Below, in pieces: positions 1-7,389 of a stretch of DNA of 64,000 bases. Each line of letters starts with the position of its first letter. The first letter of the stretch is position 1. A program made the position numbers and the translations under genes. A model generated the notes under the pieces. It had not been told where the DNA came from. It was given only the letters and a program-made list of their open reading frames with translations, and made no database searches. Source of the DNA: Microbacterium sp. ACRRU (GTDB taxonomy: Bacteria; Actinomycetota; Actinomycetes; Actinomycetales; Microbacteriaceae); contig NZ_JAKRNI010000003.1 in assembly GCF_022346945.1 (NCBI RefSeq), forward strand, positions 120,337-184,336. The letters run 5' to 3'.

Positions 1-608
1 GCATCGTCCTGCTCGCCGTGCCGGACGCCGCGATCGCGGATGCCGCGCGCGCCATCGCCCCCGGCCGCCTCGTCGGCCACCTCTCGGGCGCGCTCGACCT
101 TTCACCGCTGACGCCGCACGAGGCGTTCGGCATCCATCCCCTGCTCACCGTCACCGGGCCCGGTGCGACGTTCGCGGGCGCCACGGCCGCGCTCGCGGGC
201 ACGACCCCGCGCGCGTACGCCGCGGCCGCGGCTCTCGCCGATGTGCTCGGGATGACGGGGGTCGCCGTCCGCGATGAGGACCGCGCGGCGTACCACGCCG
301 CCGCCTCGATCGCCGCGAACTTCCTGGTCACGCTCGAAGGGCTGGCGGAGGAGCTCGCCGAAACCGCGGGAGTCGAACGGGCCGCGCTCGTCCCGCTCGT
401 GCGTGCCGCCGTCGACAACTGGGCCGAGCGCGGAGCCGCAGGTGCCCTCACCGGGCCCGTCTCGCGCGGTGACGCGGCGACGATCGCGCGGCAACGTGAC
501 GCGATCGCCGAACGCCTCCCGCACCGTCTGGCGCTCTTCGACGCGCTGGTGGATGCGACCCGCGACCTCGCTGCGACGCAGCAGACGAAAACCGCGGTGG
601 GCCCATGA
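1..608 (+). CDS. Rossmann-like / DUF2520 protein, 5' end cut by window edge
   Basis: About 201 C-terminal residues are visible, open at the left edge (reading frame from base 3). The visible part begins within the Rossmann fold (LAVPDAAIADAA, as in 6-phosphogluconate dehydrogenase-like proteins) and continues into the all-helical DUF2520 half (GIHPLLTV, then AAYHAAASIAANFLVTL). Family members are normally about 280-300 residues, so roughly a third is missing. The stop overlaps the panC start by four bases (ATGA), so it is translationally coupled to panC. The fold resembles ketopantoate reductase-type dehydrogenases and the neighbourhood is pantothenate synthesis; an NAD(P)-linked role there is an inference, as the family's substrate is not established. 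Confidence 0.85.
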   Translation, partial: IVLLAVPDAAIADAARAIAPGRLVGHLSGALDLSPLTPHEAFGIHPLLTVTGPGATFAGATAALAGTTPRAYAAAAALADVLGMTGVAVRDEDRAAYHAAASIAANFLVTLEGLAEELAETAGVERAALVPLVRAAVDNWAERGAAGALTGPVSRGDAATIARQRDAIAERLPHRLALFDALVDATRDLAATQQTKTAVGP

Positions 609-1501
609 GTCCCCGCATCGTCCGCACGGTCGCCGAGCTGCGCGCGGCCCTCGCACCGCACCGTGCCTCGAGCATCGGGTTCGTCCCCACCATGGGCGCG
701 CTGCACGAGGGCCACCTCTCGCTCCTGCGTGCCGCGCGCGACGAGAACGCCGTCGTGGTGCTGTCGATCTTCGTCAACCCGACGCAGTTCGGCGAAGCGG
801 CCGACCTCGACGCCTACCCCCGAACCGAGGCATCCGATGTCGCTCTCGCGGGCGGCGCGGGCACCGACCTGATCTTCGCCCCCTCGGTGGGCGAGATGTA
901 CCCGGCCGGGTTCGCCACCACCGTGTCGGTCGGCGGCGCCATCACCGGCACGCTCGAGGGAGCCCTCCGCGGCCGCTCCCACTTCGACGGTGTCGCGACG
1001 GTCGTCTCCAAGCTCCTCCTCGCGGTGCAGCCCGACCGCGCCTACTTCGGCGCGAAGGATGCGCAGCAGGTCGTCGTGGTCCGGCGCATGGTGGCCGACC
1101 TCGGCATCCCGGTCGAGATCATCACGTGCCCGACCTCCCGCGACGCCGACGGCCTCGCGCGTTCCAGCCGCAATACGCGGCTCTCCCCGACCGAACGAGA
1201 GCTCGCGGCGGCGATTCCGCGGTCGCTTCGGGCAGCTCAGGATGCCTTCGCCTCCGGCATCCGGGATCCTCGCCGCCTCGCGGCGACGGTGCGCGAGCAT
1301 CTCGCCGCCGCCGAGCTGGAGCCCGAGTACGTGGAGGTGGTCGACGCCGACAGCCTCGAGCCGATCGCGCAGGTGGCGAGCCCCGCCCTGCTGGCCTTCG
1401 CGGTGCGCGTCGGACCCGTGCGGCTCATCGACAACGTGGTGCTGGTGCCGGGCGTCACCGACCCCATTCCCCTCGCCCCCACCGACAGGAGTCACCCGTG
1501 A
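605..1501 (+). CDS. panC: pantoate--beta-alanine ligase (pantothenate synthetase)
   Basis: Cytosolic enzyme joining pantoate and beta-alanine with ATP to make pantothenate, the vitamin B5 moiety of coenzyme A. The 298-residue length is normal for the family. The nucleotidyltransferase signature FVPTMGALHEGHLSLL near residues 26-41 contains the HxGH motif, and FVNPTQF, GRSHFDGVATVV and FGAKDAQQ are the usual pantoate/ATP-site segments; the KSKS-like loop appears as RSSRNTRLS. ATG overlaps the stop of the upstream DUF2520 gene (ATGA) and its own stop overlaps the panB start (GTGA), so the three genes form a tight operon. Confidence 0.98.
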   Translation: MSPRIVRTVAELRAALAPHRASSIGFVPTMGALHEGHLSLLRAARDENAVVVLSIFVNPTQFGEAADLDAYPRTEASDVALAGGAGTDLIFAPSVGEMYPAGFATTVSVGGAITGTLEGALRGRSHFDGVATVVSKLLLAVQPDRAYFGAKDAQQVVVVRRMVADLGIPVEIITCPTSRDADGLARSSRNTRLSPTERELAAAIPRSLRAAQDAFASGIRDPRRLAATVREHLAAAELEPEYVEVVDADSLEPIAQVASPALLAFAVRVGPVRLIDNVVLVPGVTDPIPLAPTDRSHP

Positions 1502-2352
1502 CGAGTCCAAAAGTCACGCTCCGCCGCCTCCGCGAACTCGCCGACGCGGAAACACCGATCGTGATGGTGACCGCCTACGACTTCGTGTCGGGTCGCGTCG
1601 CCGAACGTGCCGGCGTCGACATCGTGCTCGTCGGCGACTCCGGCGCACAGGTGGTGCTGGGGTACCCCGACACCACCTCCATCACCCTCGACGAGATGCT
1701 GACCCTCGCCAAGGCCGTGCGCCGGGCGGTCCGCACTCCCCTGCTGCTGTGCGATCTGCCGTTCGGATCGACCGAGCTGAGCGACGAGCAGGCCGTCGCC
1801 ACCTCCGTGCGCTTCGTGCACGAGGCGGGCGCCGAGGCGGTCAAGATCGAGGGCGCGAACCCGGCGCGCCTCTCGCGTGTGCGGGCGATCGTCGACGCGG
1901 GCATTCCCGTGGTGGGCCACGTCGGGCTCACCCCTCAGACAGCGACGGCACTCGGCGGCCTCCGCGCCCAGGGCCGGACGGCGGAGGATGCCATCCGGGT
2001 CGCCCGCGACGCCCTCGCGGTCCAGGCGGCGGGGGCCTTCGCGCTCGTGATCGAAGCGGTCCCCGCCGATGTGGTGCACGAGATCCGGCGGGCACTCGAC
2101 ATCCCCGTGATCGGTATCGGCGCGGGCGCCGCCGACGGACAGGTGCTCGTGCAGCACGACCTCCTCGGAATCACCGAGGGGCGCCCGCCCGTGTTCGTCA
2201 AGCGCTACGCCGCGGTCGGCGACGCGATGGTCGAGGGCGTCGAGGCGTACGCGCGAGAGGTGCGCGAGAGCACGTTCCCCGCACCCGACCACGTGTACCC
2301 GGCCTCCCCCGAGGTCGCGGCCGCCGTCCGAGACTTCATCGACGGGCTCTGA
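1498..2352 (+). CDS. panB: 3-methyl-2-oxobutanoate hydroxymethyltransferase
   Basis: Transfers a hydroxymethyl group from methylenetetrahydrofolate to alpha-ketoisovalerate, giving ketopantoate, the first committed step of pantothenate synthesis. The protein is 284 residues with a TIM-barrel fold. Visible family motifs are MVTAYDFVSGRVAE, VGDSGAQVVLGY (metal-binding Asp), CDLPFGS, VKIEG, PVVGHVGLTPQ and IPVIGIGAG. The GTG start overlaps the panC stop. The open frame extends far upstream, but that part is a shadow of panC; coupling and the family's N-terminus (KVTLRRLRELAD) fix the start. No PanD or PanE is visible downstream. Confidence 0.97.
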   Translation: MTSPKVTLRRLRELADAETPIVMVTAYDFVSGRVAERAGVDIVLVGDSGAQVVLGYPDTTSITLDEMLTLAKAVRRAVRTPLLLCDLPFGSTELSDEQAVATSVRFVHEAGAEAVKIEGANPARLSRVRAIVDAGIPVVGHVGLTPQTATALGGLRAQGRTAEDAIRVARDALAVQAAGAFALVIEAVPADVVHEIRRALDIPVIGIGAGAADGQVLVQHDLLGITEGRPPVFVKRYAAVGDAMVEGVEAYAREVRESTFPAPDHVYPASPEVAAAVRDFIDGL

Positions 2353-2380
2353 CTCGGATCTGCCGCCGCAAGCGCGCGGC

Positions 2381-2630
2381 TCACGGATTGCACACGTCGC
2401 ACGTGGCGGGATCCGCACGCGTCAGCGCCCGGGGGCGCTCCACCCGCACGCCGCAGGAGGCGCACCCGTCGACGTCGGCCCGCACGCGCGAGGTGGGCAG
2501 CCCGCACGGACGCTCCGAGCCAGCGGGCGAAAGCGGGGGCGAAAGCCGTCTCCTTGCCGTGACGGGTGCCGACGGCGACCTCGGCGCCGACGTACGACGC
2601 CGGGGCACGGCATCCGCTGCTGGGCGTCAC
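2381..2630 (-). pseudogene. remnant of a DUF6671-type gene (internal deletion plus frameshift)
   Basis: Reading from a GTG at 2630, the first ~43 residues (ASYVGAEVAVGTRHGKETAFAPAF) resemble the N-terminus of DUF6671 proteins. The frame then becomes arginine-rich nonsense, while another frame from about 2483 encodes a cysteine-rich tail, VDGCASCGVRVERP...CDVCNP, ending in TGA at 2381-2383. Two CxxC pairs suggest a zinc-ribbon end. The family is usually over 250 residues, so I read this as the two ends of one gene joined by an out-of-frame deletion. Family assignment is from memory of the motifs. It sits directly after the PII-like gene, overlapping its stop. The alternative is two meaningless small ORFs. 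Confidence 0.5.
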
Positions 2631-2950
2631 GCGAAGTAGTCGGGGCGGCTCACGGCCGTCGGCGAGACGAACATGACCCCGGACGCGTGATCGAGGATGG
2701 GACGGATGCCGGCCACGATCGCGTCCGCACGCTCGGGGTCCACGACCGTGACCAGCAACGTCAGCGCGTCGTGATCGTTGAACAGCAGACGCCCGCCCCG
2801 CGGGCCGTTATGGCCGACCCCGGCCACCCCGGTGATCGCGGTGTAGCCGCGCGCCCCGAGCGACTGCATGAGGTCGCCGATCTCGCGGACGTCGTCGCTG
2901 CCGACGACCACCTCGATCTTCGTCATGGGAGTGAGGTCGGACAGGCTCAT
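2627..2950 (-). CDS. PII-like signalling protein of the DAB operon
   Basis: Small 107-residue protein with a PII/GlnB-like ferredoxin fold: TKIEVVVGSDDVREIGDLMQSLGARGYTAITGVAGVGHNGPRGG followed by strands ending in a C-terminal SPTAVSRPDYF tail. The glycine-rich stretch occupies the T-loop position. ATG at 2950 overlaps the dabA stop (TGATG), so it is coupled to the transporter. PII-like proteins are known next to DabA/SbtA-type bicarbonate systems, where they sense adenine nucleotides or bicarbonate status; control of DabAB here is inferred from position. No uridylylation tyrosine of canonical GlnB is evident. Confidence 0.85.
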   Translation of the reverse strand: MSLSDLTPMTKIEVVVGSDDVREIGDLMQSLGARGYTAITGVAGVGHNGPRGGRLLFNDHDALTLLVTVVDPERADAIVAGIRPILDHASGVMFVSPTAVSRPDYFA

Positions 2951-5514
2951 CACAGGTTCTCCTTCTCTCGCTGTTCTTCGCGCGCGACGGTCGCGGCGGA
3001 GGCTTCGGCGGCGTCGAAGCCGGGTTCGGTCTGCCAGCCGTACGAACCGAACCGCATCCAGCGGTCGGTGTCGTGCTCGCGCGCGCGCAGGGTGATCCAG
3101 CGGTGGAGCACGAGAGTGCGCACCACCTCCGACGACTCGACGATCGCGTTGATGCGCGCGAGGGGCGCCTGCACGAACACCTGCAGTCGGACCGGTTCGT
3201 GCCGGGCTTCGCGGCCCACCCCGACCGACTGCCAGGGCAGCCCGATGCGCACGTCTCCCCCGAATCCGGACAGCACGCCGACGGTGCCGACGACGTTGTG
3301 CAGCGGTTTCGGTCCGGCACCGAAGCGGTCGGGCGCCACCGTCGAGGCGGCGTACTGCGCGTTGATCCACTGCGCCACGATCATCGGCGCGGTCAGGATC
3401 GTCTCCAGACCGGAGCCGTCCGGATCGGCGGCCGTGTCGTAGCTGTGCAGGAAGGCGCGGCGGCCGAGGTCGCGGCCCGCGGTGATGGCGCGCGGCCCAA
3501 CGATGAACGCGGCGTTGCCGACGAGCCCCCACTCGGGGTAGGCCTCGGCCCAGTCCGCCGCGCGTCGGCGGGCGTCCGCCACGACGACGGAGTCGGCCGT
3601 ACCGACCGGCGCACCGGGGAGCTCCGCCGCACGGTCGACGACGTTCGCGGAGCGGGCCCGCTCGAGCGCGCGGGAGAGCTCCCACACGGCCGTCTCGTGC
3701 GTCGCCGGGATGCGCCACGGCTCGAGCACTGTCACCTCGTCGGTCACGGTGTCCATCTGCGCGGCCACGAAGAGCGTGTCATCGGGGATATGGATGCCGC
3801 GCTCGACCAGCCCCGCACGCGTCGCAGGGTCGTTGAAGATCATCGCCGCGGCGCGCGCGTTGGGCTCTCCCTCGTGTCCGCCGCACGCCCCGCACTGCAG
3901 GCTCGACGCGAAGGGGTTGTTGGTGACCGACGCCCCGTGTCCGCACAGCAGCACGATGCGTGCGAATCCGTCGACGAGCCCCATCATGCGCAGGGCCGTC
4001 TCGGCGTACAGCACCCGCTCCTCGAGACCGAAGACGACATCGGCGTCGACATGGGTGGGCGGTTTCCGCGAGCGCAGCCGCTCGCTCGCTGCCCGCCATG
4101 CGCGCGGGGCCACCGTGCGGGCCGCGGCCGCCGCCCCGAAGACCCAGCCGGCCGTCTCGGCGAACGCGTACGGCGCGAGGGTGGATTTCTCGAGAGCCTG
4201 CACGGTCGCTCGCCGTTCGAGGTGCGCCGAGCGACGTCTGCGCCACCCGGTGATGGCGTCGCGGTCGACCGACGACTCGCTGATCGCCACGCGCGGCGTC
4301 AACAGGACGGGGCACGATGCGACCTCGGGCGAACCGTCGGCCGGGCGGAACGAGATGGGGACGGCGAAGAAGCCGGCAAATCCGAGCGTCTCGACGTCGG
4401 CGGCGGCTTCGAGGTGGCGACGGAAGCTCTCGGACCGCGGATCGATGCAGAACACCGCGTGCGCGAGCGGCCGAGCCATGGCAGGACCGACAGGACGCAG
4501 CACCGGTTCGGCCGACGGGCTGAGCGTGCGAGCGACGCGCCGCTCGTACGCCTCCTGCCAGACGGCCAGACGTGCCGTCGCGTCGACGAGCGAGAGCGTG
4601 CGGTGCAGCGTCGCCGAAACACCGACCCCTGCCCCGTCCGCGCCGAGCGCGTGCGCCACCGCCTCCTGACGCGCGGCGGTGTCGGAACTCGACGCCGTCG
4701 TCTCCGGCAGTGCCGCATCGGCGGGGAGGAGGAGCCGCTCCCACGTCGCGCGGACCGCGACGAGCGAGGTCAGGTCGGTCCCCCGGGCCCGGTCACCGAC
4801 GGAACGCACTAGAGCCGTCCACCCGGGCTGGGCGAGCAGGTGCGCGCGGATGAACGATTCGGCGCCGTCGTCGTCGATGCCCCAGCGCTGCAGCGCCGCG
4901 TCGATGGCATCCGCGGGATCCACCGGAGCGGTGCGGATGCCAGCGCGCACGCGCCGTGGCACGCTCGGGTCGAGGGCAGCGAGGCGACGCCACGTCTCCC
5001 ACATCGGTCCGCGCCGGATCGGTGTCGACCACGCGGGCGCACCGAGCAATGCGGCCAGCCACCGGCCGGTGAGGTCGTCGACTCGAGCGTGGAGGCGCGG
5101 GAAGAGCGCCGCGGCCGGAGTCGGCATCGATGCTCCCGACGTGACCGCGGGCGGGGAGACGAGCAGGTCCTGACGCAGGATCTCCGTGATGCTCGTGATC
5201 CGCCCGTCCACGATCACCGGGCGCGGAGTGCGCGCTTCGGGCACGACGACATGCAGCGCCGCGACGAGGTCCTCGTCGGTGATGCGCCCGGCCGCGTGCA
5301 TCTCCCGGAACTCTGCTTCCGCGCGGGTGAGCAGGATGCCGTGCTCGCGCGCGACCGCCCGGAGGGCCTCCTCGTACGGGAGGTGCTCGTAGTCGGCGAG
5401 CGGATTGCGGGCGATGAACGTCTCGAGGGGGTAGTGCGGGGAGATCGCCCGACCGGCGACGGCGACCCACCCCCGGATGGCTGCCCGGCGTGATTCCGGG
5501 GTGTTCGTGGTCAT
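2950..5514 (-). CDS. dabA: DabA-type inorganic carbon uptake subunit (DUF2309)
   Basis: The 854-residue DabA subunit of the DAB inorganic-carbon system, a carbonic-anhydrase-like cytoplasmic protein bound to DabB that converts CO2 to bicarbonate vectorially. The beta-carbonic-anhydrase-like zinc site is intact: C356 and D358 in FCIDPRSE, H526 in LCGHGAS, and C541 in LQCGACGG, nearly the same spacing as characterised DabA proteins. ATG at 5514 overlaps the dabB stop. In heterotrophic actinobacteria such a system is thought to supply bicarbonate for carboxylases at low CO2; that role is inferred from family knowledge. Confidence 0.95.
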   Translation of the reverse strand: MTTNTPESRRAAIRGWVAVAGRAISPHYPLETFIARNPLADYEHLPYEEALRAVAREHGILLTRAEAEFREMHAAGRITDEDLVAALHVVVPEARTPRPVIVDGRITSITEILRQDLLVSPPAVTSGASMPTPAAALFPRLHARVDDLTGRWLAALLGAPAWSTPIRRGPMWETWRRLAALDPSVPRRVRAGIRTAPVDPADAIDAALQRWGIDDDGAESFIRAHLLAQPGWTALVRSVGDRARGTDLTSLVAVRATWERLLLPADAALPETTASSSDTAARQEAVAHALGADGAGVGVSATLHRTLSLVDATARLAVWQEAYERRVARTLSPSAEPVLRPVGPAMARPLAHAVFCIDPRSESFRRHLEAAADVETLGFAGFFAVPISFRPADGSPEVASCPVLLTPRVAISESSVDRDAITGWRRRRSAHLERRATVQALEKSTLAPYAFAETAGWVFGAAAAARTVAPRAWRAASERLRSRKPPTHVDADVVFGLEERVLYAETALRMMGLVDGFARIVLLCGHGASVTNNPFASSLQCGACGGHEGEPNARAAAMIFNDPATRAGLVERGIHIPDDTLFVAAQMDTVTDEVTVLEPWRIPATHETAVWELSRALERARSANVVDRAAELPGAPVGTADSVVVADARRRAADWAEAYPEWGLVGNAAFIVGPRAITAGRDLGRRAFLHSYDTAADPDGSGLETILTAPMIVAQWINAQYAASTVAPDRFGAGPKPLHNVVGTVGVLSGFGGDVRIGLPWQSVGVGREARHEPVRLQVFVQAPLARINAIVESSEVVRTLVLHRWITLRAREHDTDRWMRFGSYGWQTEPGFDAAEASAATVAREEQREKENL

Positions 5515-6992
5515 GAGAGCCTCCCGTACTCGAGGGGACCGCGCGCGGCGGTCGGGGGTGTGGTGGTGTCGGTGGTCCGAGCAGCGACCGGAAGCGGGGA
5601 TCGACCCCAGGCGAAGGCGAAGGCGAACACCGCGTCCGCCGCGCGCCCGGACGTGGACGACACGAGGGCGAGCACACTCGCCACGACGAAGACGGCGAGC
5701 GCGAACAGCGGCGACAGGGCGGCTGCGGGCTCGACCGGCGCGAGGGCCTCGGCTCCCCGGGCGACGACCAGGACGTATCCGACGACGGCGCCCGCGACCA
5801 GGGCGACGAGCAGGGCGCGGATGCCGGGCGACGAGGTGGCTCCGCCGAGACGGGCTCCCGCGAGCGCGGCGGTGGCCACGACGAAGAGCAACAGGACGGC
5901 CGAGGTGTGCGCGACGGCTCCTCCGAGAAGGATCACGGCCGCTCCGACGACGATCACCGCGCCGGCCGCCGCGGCACTGCCCCCGCGTGACCGGGGTGCC
6001 GTGGGCGCGGACCGCAGGGCGATCGCGCGCTCGACCGCGGAGCCGGCGCCGAGGAACAGGCTGGCCTTGAACAGCGCGTGGCCGAGGACGTGGACGAGCG
6101 CGACACCGAAGGCGCCGATCCCGCAGGCGAGCAGCATGAAGCCCATCTGCGCTGCCGTGGATTGCACGAGTCGACCCTTGACGTCGGGGCGCGTGCGCAT
6201 CGCGACCGCGGCGGCGAGCAGGGTGATCCCGCCCGCGACCCCGACGATCCAGGGACCGATGACCGAGGGCACCTCGGCGAACCGCAGCAGCAGGAGCGCA
6301 CCGGCGTTGACGAAACCCGCGTGCAGGAGCGCCGACGCAGGGGTCGTCGTGGCCGCGGTGGCCGCGAGCCACGTGTGCACCGGGAAGGACCCGGCGCGGG
6401 CGATCGCGGTGACGGCGACGAGCACGCCCACGGCGACCGCCGGCGCACCGCGGAGGTTCTCGAGGTCGGCGAGATTAACGGAGCCGATCGTCGTGATCGT
6501 GATCGCGACCGCGAGCCACAGCGCAGCGTCGCCCATGCCCAGCGCGAGGGCTGCGCGTCGCACGGCCGCCCGCGTCTGTGGCCCACGACTCCCGGTCCCG
6601 ATCAGCCCGATCATTCCGGCCGTCGCGACAGTCCACCCCCCGGCAAGGAGCACGACACCGTCCGCGGAGACGGCGACCGTCGACCCCGCCGCGACGAGGG
6701 CGGACAGGGCGAAGAACGCCCGCGCCCGCGGGTCGCCCCGCAGATGGCGGTCGGCGAAGACCTGAACCACGAGCGTCAGCACCGCGACGAGGACCGTCAG
6801 CGACGCACCCGCGATGTCGCCCCGGGTGAGCACCTCGTGCGAGAGGCCCGCCGCGGCGATGACCGCGGCCACGCCCGTGGGCCATACCGCGGCGAACCCC
6901 GCCGTCCGGCGACGCCCTTCGGTTCGCGCGAGCGAAGCGACGAGGACGGCGACGAGCAGGGCGGCGGTCACGATCAGGGATGCCATCGACAT
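5511..6992 (-). CDS. dabB: DabB-type proton-conducting membrane subunit (complex I antiporter family)
   Basis: Polytopic 493-residue protein of the NuoL/MrpA (proton-conducting antiporter) family and membrane partner of DabA. About 13 hydrophobic segments are apparent. Family motifs include TWLAATAATTTPASALLHAGFVNAGALLLLRF and LVQSTAAQMGFMLLACGIGAFGVALVHVLGHALFKASLFLGAGS with the conserved channel Lys/His residues. ATG 6992 is preferred over GTG 7001 because it starts MSMASLIV directly at the first membrane helix. There is no Shine-Dalgarno sequence; TATTGT seven bases upstream could be a -10 for a leaderless message. A 12-bp palindrome overlaps this promoter. Confidence 0.92.
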   Translation of the reverse strand: MSMASLIVTAALLVAVLVASLARTEGRRRTAGFAAVWPTGVAAVIAAAGLSHEVLTRGDIAGASLTVLVAVLTLVVQVFADRHLRGDPRARAFFALSALVAAGSTVAVSADGVVLLAGGWTVATAGMIGLIGTGSRGPQTRAAVRRAALALGMGDAALWLAVAITITTIGSVNLADLENLRGAPAVAVGVLVAVTAIARAGSFPVHTWLAATAATTTPASALLHAGFVNAGALLLLRFAEVPSVIGPWIVGVAGGITLLAAAVAMRTRPDVKGRLVQSTAAQMGFMLLACGIGAFGVALVHVLGHALFKASLFLGAGSAVERAIALRSAPTAPRSRGGSAAAAGAVIVVGAAVILLGGAVAHTSAVLLLFVVATAALAGARLGGATSSPGIRALLVALVAGAVVGYVLVVARGAEALAPVEPAAALSPLFALAVFVVASVLALVSSTSGRAADAVFAFAFAWGRSPLPVAARTTDTTTPPTAARGPLEYGRLS

Positions 6993-7001
6993 GGGATGCA
7001 C

Positions 7002-7013
7002 AATACATGTATT
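7002..7013. promoter_or_regulatory. palindrome AATACATGTATT, candidate operator for dabB/HTH pair
   Basis: Perfect 12-bp palindrome in the intergenic region between dabB (minus) and the small HTH regulator (plus). It overlaps the probable -10 of dabB. It is AT-rich in very GC-rich DNA, so chance occurrence is unlikely. It is a plausible binding site for the adjacent regulator; that link is an inference from position. Confidence 0.5.
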
Positions 7014-7079
7014 TCAATGCCGGTGTTGAATCACACGTGATGTGAGTCCGGATTCGCGTCTCGCGTTGTGCGCTTCGGC

Positions 7080-7085
7080 TACGAT
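7080..7085 (+). promoter_or_regulatory. -10 hexamer TACGAT, likely leaderless start of the HTH gene
   Basis: TACGAT lies six bases before the ATG at 7092, and no ribosome binding site precedes that ATG. This spacing would place transcription initiation at or beside the start codon. A good -35 element is not obvious. Confidence 0.45.
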
Positions 7086-7091
7086 GACCGG

Positions 7092-7364
7092 ATGGGCCAG
7101 TGGACGTTCCTCACGAATCACGCCCACGTGCTCATCTACGTCGCCCGAGACCCGGGCGCGCGCGTCCGTGAGATCGCCGACGCCGTCGGCATCACCGAGC
7201 GAACCGCGCAGGGCATCCTGACCGACCTCGTCGACGCCGGGTACCTGCGACGGACGAAGGAAGGTCGACGCAACCGCTACGACTGCGTCGAAGACCTTCC
7301 TCTGCGGCATCCGCTCGAGGCAGACCACCGGATCGGCGAGTTGCTGCGGACGCTTCGCCCCTGA
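7092..7364 (+). CDS. small winged helix-turn-helix regulator
   Basis: 90-residue single-domain DNA-binding protein of the MarR/ArsR winged-helix type: VREIADAVGITERTAQGILTDLVDAGYLRRTKEGRRNRY is helix-turn-helix plus wing. It ends LRHPLEADHRIGELL, typical of a group of short actinobacterial regulators. There is no ligand domain. An in-frame GTG 24 bases upstream exists, but MGQWTFLTNHAHVL is the usual beginning of this family and follows a TACGAT -10. It is divergent from the DAB operon with a palindrome between them, so local control of dabB-dabA is plausible but unproven. Confidence 0.85.
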   Translation: MGQWTFLTNHAHVLIYVARDPGARVREIADAVGITERTAQGILTDLVDAGYLRRTKEGRRNRYDCVEDLPLRHPLEADHRIGELLRTLRP

Positions 7365-7389
7365 TCAGGCGCGACGGAAGGCGTCGGAT

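Noticed and set aside
2422..2613. 63-codon minus-strand ORF beside the PII-like gene
   Set aside because: Arg/Pro-rich and in a different frame from both recognisable ends of the DUF6671-like remnant.
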